Assembly (NCBI GenBank): GCA_900757285.1
Contig: CAAENI010000328.1
Coordinates: 1 to 13,610 of the forward strand
Direction of reading: 5' to 3'
DNA from: an uncultured Collinsella sp.
GTDB lineage: Bacteria; Actinomycetota; Coriobacteriia; Coriobacteriales; Coriobacteriaceae
Length of the DNA stretch: 13,610 bases
Shown: positions 1-5,541 of the stretch, one piece after another
Layout of the letters: each line of letters opens with the position of its first letter
Numbering within the stretch: the stretch's first letter is position 1
Notes under the pieces: model-generated
What the model saw: only the letters and a program-made list of their open reading frames with translations
Told to the model about the DNA's origin: nothing
Databases searched by the model: none
Translations under genes and position numbers: made by a program

Positions 1-3
1 AAA

Positions 4-94
4 TGGCGGAGGAGGAGGGATTCGAACCCTCGTGACCTTATACAGGCCAAACGGTTTTCGAGACCGCCGCATTCAACCACTCTGCCACCCCTCC
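4..94 (-). tRNA. tRNA-Ser (anticodon CGA)
   Basis: Read on the - strand, this is a class II tRNA of 91 nt with an encoded 3' CCA (4-6). The acceptor stem GGAGGGG (88-94) pairs with CTCCTCC (8-14), with one G-U pair. The discriminator base is G, as in serine tRNAs. The anticodon stem GCGGT/ACCGT encloses loop CTCGAAA, giving anticodon CGA at 58-60, which reads UCG codons. There is a long variable arm and a T-loop TTCGAAT. It lies downstream of the tRNA-Ser(GGA) gene on the same strand, with a hairpin terminator-like element in the 48-nt spacer. I see no promoter of its own in that spacer. Confidence 0.96.
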
Positions 95-103
95 GCGTGG
101 GGT

Positions 104-133
104 AAAAACAAAGCAGGCTCGAAGGCCTGCTTT
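104..133 (-). terminator. hairpin with T-run between the two tRNA-Ser genes
   Basis: AAAGCAGGC (110-118) and GCCTGCTTT (125-133) form a perfect 9-bp stem with a 6-nt loop. On the - strand the stem is followed by G and five T (104-108), which fits an intrinsic terminator for tRNA-Ser(GGA). It lies before the second tRNA in the direction of transcription, so either it is leaky or it acts as a processing spacer. The opposite strand has no T-run after the stem. Confidence 0.7.
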
Positions 134-142
134 GGAATTAAC

Positions 143-233
143 TGGCGGAGAGTCAGGGATTTGAACCCTGGAGACGCTTTTGACGCCTACACGATTTCCA
201 ATCGTGCTCCTTCGGCCACTCGGACAACTCTCC
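143..233 (-). tRNA. tRNA-Ser (anticodon GGA)
   Basis: A class II tRNA of 91 nt on the - strand with encoded CCA (143-145). The acceptor stem GGAGAGT (227-233) pairs perfectly with ACTCTCC (147-153). The discriminator is G. The anticodon stem CACGA/TCGTG (190-206) encloses loop TTGGAAA, giving anticodon GGA at 197-199, which reads UCC and UCU codons. The variable arm is long, as expected for tRNA-Ser. It is the promoter-proximal gene of the - strand tRNA pair. Confidence 0.96.
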
Positions 234-249
234 GTTAAATGCGAAAGTC

Positions 250-277
250 AGTATACACGAGGAATCGCAAAGTGCAA
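250..277 (-). promoter_or_regulatory. sigma70-type promoter for the tRNA-Ser genes
   Basis: On the - strand, TTGCAC (272-277) and TATACT (250-255) are separated by 16 nt. Each has at most two mismatches to the -35 and -10 consensus. The predicted start of transcription near 243 lies about 10 nt before the mature 5' end of tRNA-Ser(GGA) at 233, a typical short tRNA leader. Confidence 0.75.
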
Positions 278-637
278 ACAGAAAAGTTGGCATTTTTTAA
301 AACGCGCCGCCGCGCTTGACGTTGCAGTGGGGCTTGAGGTGCCAAAAAACGGCTTCCGACCAGCGTGGTTGATCAACTCAATTGTTCAAAAGGGGTATTC
401 ATAAGCGACTTGGCAATGAATTTAAAAATCTATGGGTGCTGCTGTGGACCACTGGTATGCACTTTGCGACCACAGCCTTGTGCCCGCTGACCTGCGGCTT
501 GGCTCAGCTTGTCCCCGCGGCACCGTATCTTGTCCACAAATCCGTCAAGCTCTTGGTCGGCATTTGGTTGGAATGCGCATGAAACGTGGTGCGAGCATGG
601 GCATATGTGGAGGTCATGAGGTTGTAGCTGCATATTC
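278..637. other. gene-free spacer between tRNA-Ser and rpsF
   Basis: I find no convincing gene here: the open frames are short, lack good ribosome binding sites and overlap each other on both strands. The stretch alternates AT-rich tracts (around 291-302 and 416-432) with GC-rich parts. It includes a 7-bp inverted repeat GCTGTGG/CCACAGC (441-447 and 470-476) and an exact TTGTCCACA (530-538), the DnaA-box form known from high-GC actinobacteria, plus weaker lookalikes (443-451 on -, 509-517, 606-614 on -). It does not resemble tmRNA, RNase P RNA or SRP RNA signatures. Confidence 0.5.
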
Positions 638-666
638 TTGCGGCCTGGGAGGTTGAAAGATATTAT
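638..666 (+). promoter_or_regulatory. candidate promoter of the rpsF operon
   Basis: TTGCGG (638-643) and TATTAT (661-666) are spaced by 17 nt and lie about 70 nt upstream of the rpsF start. A start of transcription near 673 would give a 65-nt leader containing the hairpin at 683-711. The -35 matches 4 of 6 consensus bases and the -10 matches 5 of 6. Confidence 0.5.
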
Positions 667-682
667 TACCAAGTCTTTTCCT

Positions 683-711
683 GCTTCAGGCGCACCTTCA
701 CGACCTGAAGC
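683..711 (+). promoter_or_regulatory. rpsF leader hairpin, possible S6:S18 binding site
   Basis: GCTTCAGG (683-690) and CCTGAAGC (704-711) form a perfect 8-bp stem around a 13-nt loop. Two further C-G pairs (691-692 with 701-702) are possible, with one bulged A. The hairpin sits 12 nt before the Shine-Dalgarno sequence of rpsF. Many bacteria have an rpsF leader motif bound by the S6:S18 complex that represses its own operon; position and shape fit, but I cannot confirm the conserved CCG bulge. It is not a terminator because no T-run follows. Confidence 0.45.
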
Positions 712-737
712 CACATTTGCCCAGAGGAGGTGACAAT

Positions 738-1031
738 ATGAAGGCTTATGAACTGCTGTTCTTTGTTGACCCGTCGCTCGACCCCGAGACTCGTCTCGCT
801 GTTATGAAGCGTATCGATACCACGATCGCTGAGGGCGCTGGCAAGGTCGACTCCGTTGACGAGTGGGGCAAGCGCAAGCTCGCCTACGAGATCAACGACC
901 TCACCGATGGTGACTACACCCTCATCAACTTCCACGCAGATCCTACCCAGATCGCCGAGCTTGATCGCGTCCTGCGCATCACCGACGCTGTGGTCCGCCA
1001 CATGATCGTCCGTCGCGACGACCAGGAGTAA
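738..1031 (+). CDS. rpsF: 30S ribosomal protein S6
   Basis: This 97-residue protein is S6, which binds S18 and the central domain of 16S rRNA in the small subunit. The start ATG at 738 has a strong AGAGGAGG (723-730) with 7-nt spacing; an upstream in-frame TTG at 717 would overlap that site and is rejected. The sequence begins MKAYELLFFVDPSLD and contains the family motif WGKRKLAYEI (residues 43-52). The length is normal for bacterial S6 and it ends in an acidic RRDDQE tail. It is the first gene of the operon rpsF-ssb-rpsR-rplI, with a 48-nt gap to ssb. Regulation by S6:S18 binding to the leader hairpin is plausible. Confidence 0.97.
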   Translation: MKAYELLFFVDPSLDPETRLAVMKRIDTTIAEGAGKVDSVDEWGKRKLAYEINDLTDGDYTLINFHADPTQIAELDRVLRITDAVVRHMIVRRDDQE

Positions 1032-1079
1032 GACTGTCGTTTTGGACTGGGCTTGTGCCCCAAGAGGAAGTAGTGAGTT

Positions 1080-1532
1080 ATGAGCATTAATCGAGTGAAC
1101 ATCACCGGTAACCTCACCCGCGATCCCGAGCTGCGCGCCACCGCCGGCGGAACCCAGGTTCTGTCCTTTGGCGTCGCCGTGAACGATCGTCGCCGCAACG
1201 CGCAGACTGGCGAGTGGGAGGACTATCCCAACTTTGTCGACTGCACCATGTTCGGCACCCGCGCCGAGGCCGTGAGCCGTTTCCTGGCAAAGGGAAACAA
1301 GGTCGCGATCGAGGGCAAGCTGCGCTACAGCTCTTGGGAGCGCGACGGTCAGCGCCGGAGCAAGCTTGAGGTCATCGTCGATGAGATCGAGTTTATGAGC
1401 TCCCGTGGTGGCCAGGGTGGCTACGATCAGGGCGGTTACGCCCCCGCAGCTCCCGCGCCCGCAGCACGTCCTGCCGCACCGGTGGCTACGCCGCCCGCGG
1501 TCGACGTCTACGATGAGGACATCCCGTTCTAA
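1080..1532 (+). CDS. ssb: single-stranded DNA-binding protein SSB
   Basis: SSB coats single-stranded DNA during replication, repair and recombination and recruits partners through its C-terminal tip. The 150-residue product opens MSINRVNITGNLTRDPELR, the usual SSB start. The OB-fold domain covers about residues 1-105, with conserved segments such as FVDCTMFGTRAEAVSRFLAKG and YSSWERDGQRRSKLEV. A flexible Gly-, Ala- and Pro-rich linker (about 110-144) leads to the acidic protein-interaction tip DEDIPF at the extreme C-terminus. The Shine-Dalgarno sequence is GAGGAAG (1064-1070), 9 nt before the ATG. Placement between rpsF and rpsR is the classic arrangement and couples SSB supply to ribosomal protein synthesis. 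Confidence 0.97.
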   Translation: MSINRVNITGNLTRDPELRATAGGTQVLSFGVAVNDRRRNAQTGEWEDYPNFVDCTMFGTRAEAVSRFLAKGNKVAIEGKLRYSSWERDGQRRSKLEVIVDEIEFMSSRGGQGGYDQGGYAPAAPAPAARPAAPVATPPAVDVYDEDIPF

Positions 1533-1560
1533 GGGTTGTTCACCTATTTTTGAGTGAGAG

Positions 1561-1584
1561 GCGGCTTCGGTTCGCCGAAGTTGC
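1561..1584 (+). other. intra-operon stem-loop upstream of rpsR
   Basis: GCGGCTTCGG (1561-1570) and CCGAAGTTGC (1575-1584) form a 10-bp RNA stem, including two G-U pairs, capped by a TTCG loop. It lies 20 nt before the rpsR start, and no T-run follows, so it is not a terminator. It may mark an mRNA processing or stability site between ssb and rpsR. Confidence 0.6.
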
Positions 1585-1604
1585 CAAATGAAAGGTATTT
1601 TGAC

Positions 1605-1871
1605 ATGGCTAATGATTTTTCTGCACGTCAGCCGCGTCGTAAGTACTGCCAGTTCTGCAAGGAGAACACTGAGTTCATCGACTATAAGGACACTCAGCTT
1701 CTCCGTAAGTACATGACCGACCGTGGCAAGATCAAGCCCCGTCGCGTCACTGGCGCTTGCACGCAGCATCAGCATGACATCGCCAACGCCATCAAGCGCG
1801 CCCGCGAGATGGCTCTCCTGCCGTACACCGTCCCCGTGGTTTCCTCTCGTGGCAACCGCGACCGCGGCTAA
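1605..1871 (+). CDS. rpsR: 30S ribosomal protein S18, zinc-type
   Basis: S18 assembles with S6 on the platform of the 30S subunit. The 88-residue product shows the S18 core from RRKYCQFCKEN through DYKDTQLLRKYMTDRGKI to ALLPY. It is the C+ form: Cys15-x2-Cys18 and Cys52-x2-His55 can bind zinc; many bacteria also carry or replace it with a Cys-less paralogue used under zinc starvation. The ATG at 1605 is chosen because GAAAGG (1590-1595) precedes it by 9 nt. An in-frame extension back to 1554 would translate through the upstream hairpin and has no homology to S18. It lies 72 nt after ssb and 15 nt before rplI, in the same operon. Confidence 0.97.
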   Translation: MANDFSARQPRRKYCQFCKENTEFIDYKDTQLLRKYMTDRGKIKPRRVTGACTQHQHDIANAIKRAREMALLPYTVPVVSSRGNRDRG

Positions 1872-1886
1872 GAAGGGAGACGCATC

Positions 1887-2426
1887 ATGAAGGTTATTCT
1901 TCTCGATGAGATCAAGGGCAAGGGCGGCGAGGGTGACGTCGTAGAGGTCGCTCAGGGTTACGCTGAGAACTTCCTGTTCCCCAAGAAGCTCGCTGTTGCC
2001 GCCACCAAGGGCAACCTCAAGCAGCTTGACGAGCGTCGCAACAACATCGCCAAGCGCGAGGCCGTCCGTCTGGCTACCGCCAACGAGACCAAGGCTGCCT
2101 TCGAGGGCAAGACGGTCACCGTTGACGTCAAGGTCGGCGACGAGGGCATCCTCTTTGGCTCCGTTACCGCCGCTATGATCGCTGACGCCATCAAGGCTCA
2201 GCTCGGTATGGACATCGACCGCAAGCGCGTCGAGCTCGGTAAGCCCATCAAGGTTGCCGGTGCCCACACCGTTGCCATCTCGCTGTACCGCGAGATCAAG
2301 GCCGAGGTTGTCGTTCTCGTCGGCGTTACCGCCGAGGAGCTCGCTGCCGAGGCTGAGGTCGAGGAGGCCGCTGAGGTCGCCGAGGCCGAGACCGCCGAGG
2401 TCGAGACTGAGGCTGCTGCCGAGTAG
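1887..2426 (+). CDS. rplI: 50S ribosomal protein L9 with acidic C-terminal tail
   Basis: L9 binds 23S rRNA near the L1 stalk and limits frameshifting. The N-terminal domain has the L9 signature region GKGGEGDVVEVAQGYAENF and FLFPKKLAV, joined by the long basic/polar helix (about 42-75) to the C-terminal domain (to about residue 148). The product is 179 residues, about 30 longer than usual L9: the excess is a Glu/Ala-rich tail with repeated AE, EV and EA units and almost no basic residues. AAGGGAGA (1873-1880) serves as ribosome binding site, 6 nt from the ATG. It is the last gene of the rpsF operon, followed after 34 nt by a strong terminator. Confidence 0.95.
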   Translation: MKVILLDEIKGKGGEGDVVEVAQGYAENFLFPKKLAVAATKGNLKQLDERRNNIAKREAVRLATANETKAAFEGKTVTVDVKVGDEGILFGSVTAAMIADAIKAQLGMDIDRKRVELGKPIKVAGAHTVAISLYREIKAEVVVLVGVTAEELAAEAEVEEAAEVAEAETAEVETEAAAE

Positions 2427-2460
2427 CATTTGCTGCAACGCAACAATCTTGTTCTAAGAA

Positions 2461-2496
2461 GGGCGCTCTGGGAAACCGGGGCGCCCTTTTTGTTTT
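2461..2496 (+). terminator. intrinsic terminator of the rpsF-ssb-rpsR-rplI operon
   Basis: GGGCGC (2461-2466) pairs with GCGCCC (2481-2486). The stem continues inward through a U-G pair and CTGG/CCGG to a GAAA tetraloop (2472-2475), giving about 11 pairs. A tail of five T, G and six T follows (2487-2498). It begins 34 nt after the rplI stop codon. Confidence 0.92.
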
Positions 2497-2609
2497 TTGC
2501 GCTCGGCGAGCGCCATGGCAGGCGTTGTGGTGAAGTCCCAAACGCGGGACCGTTCATCCGTTTCGTTCGGTGATGATTGGCGGCGCGCGGCGCGTTTTGG
2601 GACCGTGGC

Positions 2610-2618
2610 TGATACTAT
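2610..2618 (+). promoter_or_regulatory. possible extended -10 promoter of dnaB
   Basis: TGATACTAT reads as an extended -10 element (TGn followed by TACTAT), 33 nt before the chosen dnaB start. I see no recognisable -35 hexamer at the expected distance. A promoter is expected here because a strong terminator closes the preceding operon. Confidence 0.35.
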
Positions 2619-2651
2619 GGATGCTCGCAAGCGATATGAATGAGGATGCTC

Positions 2652-4043
2652 ATGGCATATGACGATAGGGAGACCGGGCTGACGGTTGAGGACCGCGGCT
2701 CCAAGTTGGGTCTTCCCCAAAACCAAGATGCAGAGGCCAATGTACTGGCCGCTATGCTGCTATCGCCCGAGGTGGTCGAAGAGGCCCAGGTCGAGCTGCA
2801 GCCCGATGACTTCTACCGGCCCATTCATAAGACCATCTATACCGCGATGGTCGATATGTACAACAGCCGCATTCCCATCGACTCCATCTCGCTGATCGAT
2901 TACCTGCGAAGCATCAACAAGCTTGATGCCGTGGGCGGCGAGGCCTACATTTTGGAGTTGATGGGTCAGACCCTGTCGCTCGTCAACTGGCAGCACCATG
3001 CCGCTATCGTTCGCCGCGATTCGATGCTGCGTGAGCTGATCGGCGCCACCAACGAGATCAACGCGCTGGCCTATAACGCTCCCACCGATACCAAAGAGGT
3101 CGTGGAGCTGGCCGAGAGCAAGTTGCTCAAGGTCACGGCGCGCGAGGTCAAGTCGAGCTACAAGACGCTGACCGAGTTTATGGTCGAGGCCTATAACGAG
3201 GCCGAGGAAGTGTGCCAGGCAGGCGGCCAGGCTGCGGGCGTGCCCACGGGCTTCCCGTCGCTCGACCGCATGCTCATGGGTTTTCGCGAGGGCCAGCTCA
3301 TCATCATCGGCGCCCGCCCTGCTGTGGGTAAGACGTCGTTCGCCCTGAATCTGGCGCTCAACGCTGCCGCGGCCGGTTATACCGTCGGCTTCTTCTCGCT
3401 GGAGATGTCGGGCAAGGAAATTGCCCAGCGTCTGATTTGCGCCTACGCCATGATTTCGATCAGTGACTTCCGCATGGGCCGCATTAGCCCCGAGCAGTGG
3501 GCCAATATCAACGAGGCCACGCAGACCTTGTCCAAGCTCGATATTCTGATTGACGATACGCCCGGCACCACAGTGACCGAGATTCGCGCCAAGAGCCGCC
3601 GCATGCTCCACAACAAGGAGAAGGCCATCATCATCCTGGACTACCTGCAGCTGGTGAGTCCTCCGCCGGGACGCCGCTCCGAGAGCCGTACCGTCGAGGT
3701 CTCCGAGATGTCGCGTGGTCTGAAGATCATGGCCAAGGAACTCAAGATCCCGCTCATCGCGCTGTCGCAGCTCTCGCGTCAGGTCGAATCCCGTACCGGC
3801 AAGCGCCCGCAGCTTTCCGACCTTCGTGAATCGGGCTCCATCGAGCAGGACGCCGATATCGTTATGTTCTTGGACCGCTCCGCCGACGAGGCCGAAGCCT
3901 CGCGCGACGATCGACCCGACGAGGGCGTTACGCGTATCGTCGTGGCCAAGAACCGTTCGGGCCCGATCGGCGACGTCGACCTGATGTTCCTGCCGGCATC
4001 CACCAAGTTCTATGAGCTTGATGGGGCACACGCCGAGGAGTAG
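2652..4043 (+). CDS. dnaB: replicative DNA helicase DnaB
   Basis: DnaB is the hexameric 5'-3' helicase that unwinds DNA at the replication fork. The product (463 residues from this start) has the N-terminal primase-interaction domain (about 22-125, beginning LPQNQDAEANVLAAML), a linker, and the RecA-like motor. Visible motor motifs are Walker A GARPAVGKT (about 220-228), FFSLEMS, Walker B IIILDYLQL (about 327-335), QLSRQVESR and DLRESGSIEQDADIVMF. The length is normal and no intein interrupts it. ATGs at 2640, 2646 and 2652 are in frame; I prefer 2652, which has TGAGGA (2641-2646) upstream, but the spacing is short, so 2640 remains possible. It follows rpsF-rplI in the usual order and is separated by a terminator. 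Confidence 0.96.
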   Translation: MAYDDRETGLTVEDRGSKLGLPQNQDAEANVLAAMLLSPEVVEEAQVELQPDDFYRPIHKTIYTAMVDMYNSRIPIDSISLIDYLRSINKLDAVGGEAYILELMGQTLSLVNWQHHAAIVRRDSMLRELIGATNEINALAYNAPTDTKEVVELAESKLLKVTAREVKSSYKTLTEFMVEAYNEAEEVCQAGGQAAGVPTGFPSLDRMLMGFREGQLIIIGARPAVGKTSFALNLALNAAAAGYTVGFFSLEMSGKEIAQRLICAYAMISISDFRMGRISPEQWANINEATQTLSKLDILIDDTPGTTVTEIRAKSRRMLHNKEKAIIILDYLQLVSPPPGRRSESRTVEVSEMSRGLKIMAKELKIPLIALSQLSRQVESRTGKRPQLSDLRESGSIEQDADIVMFLDRSADEAEASRDDRPDEGVTRIVVAKNRSGPIGDVDLMFLPASTKFYELDGAHAEE

Positions 4044-4070
4044 GACAGGCGCCCGTTGCACGGGTATACT
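4042..4070 (+). promoter_or_regulatory. candidate purA promoter
   Basis: TATACT (4065-4070) is a good -10 hexamer. At 17-nt spacing upstream is AGGACA (4042-4047), 4 of 6 matches to TTGACA. A short inverted repeat CCCG-TTGCA-CGGG (4052-4064) directly abuts the -10, which might be an operator. Expected transcription start is near 4077, about 60 nt before purA. Confidence 0.5.
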
Positions 4071-4136
4071 GGGAATGTTTTGTGCTTCTGCGTGCCGGCG
4101 TGGCGCGTAGACAGTCCATGAATGTAAGGAGTAAAC

Positions 4137-5423
4137 ATGCCGTCAACCGTTTTGGTCGGTGCCCAGTGGGGCGATGAGGGCAAGGGTAAGATCTGCGACC
4201 TGGTCGCCGGCGACTTCGATGCCGTCGTGCGCTACTCGGGCGGCAACAACGCCGGCCACACCATCGTCGTCAACGGCAAGAAGTACGGCCTGCACCAGGT
4301 GCCCTCCGGCATCATGTATTCCGACCATGTGTCGGTGATCGGTAACGGCTGCGTCGTCAACCCCAAGGTTGTCCTTGAGGAGATCGACATGTTTGAGGCC
4401 GACGGCATCACCACCAAGAACCTCAAGATTAGCGGCAACGCGCATGTCATCATGCCGTACCACATCGACCTGGATGGCGCCTTTGAGCAGAAGCTCGGCA
4501 AGAAGAACATCGGTACCACCAAGCGCGGTATCGGTCCGTGCTATCAGGACAAGATGGCCCGCATTGGCCTGCGCATGCAGGATATGCTGGACGAGGCGCT
4601 GTTCCGCGACAAGCTGGAGACCGCTCTCGCCCGCGTGAACCCCGAGCTTGAGCTCATCTACAACCTGCCCACCTACACCGTGGACCAGATTTGCGACGAG
4701 TACCTGCCCATGGCCGAGCGCCTGCGTCCCTACATCACCGAGACGAGCCTGCTGCTCAACAACATGATCGATGAGGGCAAGGACCTGCTGTTTGAGGGCG
4801 CCCAGGCGACGTTGCTCGACATCGACCACGGCACCTATCCGTACGTGACGTCTTCCAACTGCACCGCCGGCGGCGCCATCACCGGCTCCGGCGTGGGCAT
4901 GAAGAACGTCGACCGCGTGCTGGGCGTCATGAAGGCCTATATCACCCGCGTCGGTTCGGGCCCCATGCCCACCGAGCTTTCCTATGAGTCCGAGGCCGGT
5001 CACACGCTGACCGAGGAGGGCTATGAGTACGGTGTGACCACCGGTCGCCGTCGTCGCTGCGGCTGGTTCGACGGCCCCATCGCCAACTACGCCTCACGCG
5101 TCAACGGCCTCACCGATATCGCCCTGACTAAGCTCGACGTGCTTTCGGCCTTCGACACCATCAAGGTGTGCGTGGCCTACGACGTCGATGGCGAGCGCTA
5201 CACCAGCGTGCCCGAGCATCAGGTGCGCTTTGAGCATGCCAAGCCCATCTACGAGGAGCTCCCCGGCTGGAAGTGCGACATCACCGGTTGCCGCAGCTTT
5301 GATGAGCTGCCGCAGGAGGCTCAGGACTACGTGGCGTTTATCGAGGATCTGGCACACACCCGCGTGACGTTCATTGGCGTCGGCGCCGGTCGCGAGCAGA
5401 TCATCAACCGATTCTGGAAGTAA
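4137..5423 (+). CDS. purA: adenylosuccinate synthetase
   Basis: PurA joins IMP and aspartate using GTP to form adenylosuccinate, the first committed step from IMP to AMP, in the cytoplasm. The 428-residue product has the normal length. Near the N-terminus is the GTP-binding loop QWGDEGKGK (10-18) with catalytic Asp13, then GGNNAGHT (35-42) with catalytic His41. Further on are GTTKRGIGP (from 126), FEGAQATLLDIDHGTYPYVT, and the substrate-binding GRRRRCGW (from 303). The ATG has AAGGAG (4126-4131) at 5-nt spacing. It has its own candidate promoter after dnaB, and purD, another purine gene, follows after 118 nt. Confidence 0.98.
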   Translation: MPSTVLVGAQWGDEGKGKICDLVAGDFDAVVRYSGGNNAGHTIVVNGKKYGLHQVPSGIMYSDHVSVIGNGCVVNPKVVLEEIDMFEADGITTKNLKISGNAHVIMPYHIDLDGAFEQKLGKKNIGTTKRGIGPCYQDKMARIGLRMQDMLDEALFRDKLETALARVNPELELIYNLPTYTVDQICDEYLPMAERLRPYITETSLLLNNMIDEGKDLLFEGAQATLLDIDHGTYPYVTSSNCTAGGAITGSGVGMKNVDRVLGVMKAYITRVGSGPMPTELSYESEAGHTLTEEGYEYGVTTGRRRRCGWFDGPIANYASRVNGLTDIALTKLDVLSAFDTIKVCVAYDVDGERYTSVPEHQVRFEHAKPIYEELPGWKCDITGCRSFDELPQEAQDYVAFIEDLAHTRVTFIGVGAGREQIINRFWK

Positions 5424-5444
5424 TCGGGACTATTTGGTTATTGC

Positions 5445-5488
5445 GATATACCCCTTTGCAGCCCAAGCGGGCGGCCGAGGGGTATATT
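5445..5488 (+). promoter_or_regulatory. long imperfect hairpin in the purA-purD spacer
   Basis: Bases 5446-5464 pair with 5469-5487 around an AAGC loop: 17 of 19 positions pair, with one of them G-U, and one more outer G-U is possible. The outer arms ATATACCCC (5446-5454) and GGGGTATAT (5479-5487) match perfectly. The tail TTTGCTTGC is only weakly U-rich, so it is at best a modest terminator for purA. CCCTTTGCA (5452-5460) also pairs perfectly with TGCAAAGGG (5493-5501), an alternative fold sharing bases with the first. TATATT (5483-5488) could also be a purD -10 element. Confidence 0.6.
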
Positions 5489-5541
5489 TGCTTGCAAAGG
5501 GCTCGCGCGGAGCGGGCCATTCATCCATAGAGGAGGCACCC

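Noticed and set aside
430..650. A structured non-coding RNA gene (SRP RNA, RNase P RNA or tmRNA) in the first spacer
   Set aside because: The conserved cores of these RNAs were not found, and the only stems are short with large loops.
382..714. Short open frames on both strands in the tRNA-rpsF spacer
   Set aside because: They overlap each other, lack good ribosome binding sites, have mixed composition, and one runs across the rpsF promoter and leader hairpin.
666..2438. A 590-codon open frame on the - strand
   Set aside because: It lies antisense to rpsF, ssb, rpsR and rplI, all firmly identified. Its Leu/Asp/Gly/Val-rich composition is typical of a mirror frame in GC-rich coding DNA.
5374..5541. 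A longer purD beginning at the ATG at 5374
   Set aside because: It would overlap the end of purA and translate through the long hairpin; the TTG at 5542 has a perfect AGGAGG and gives a normal family N-terminus.
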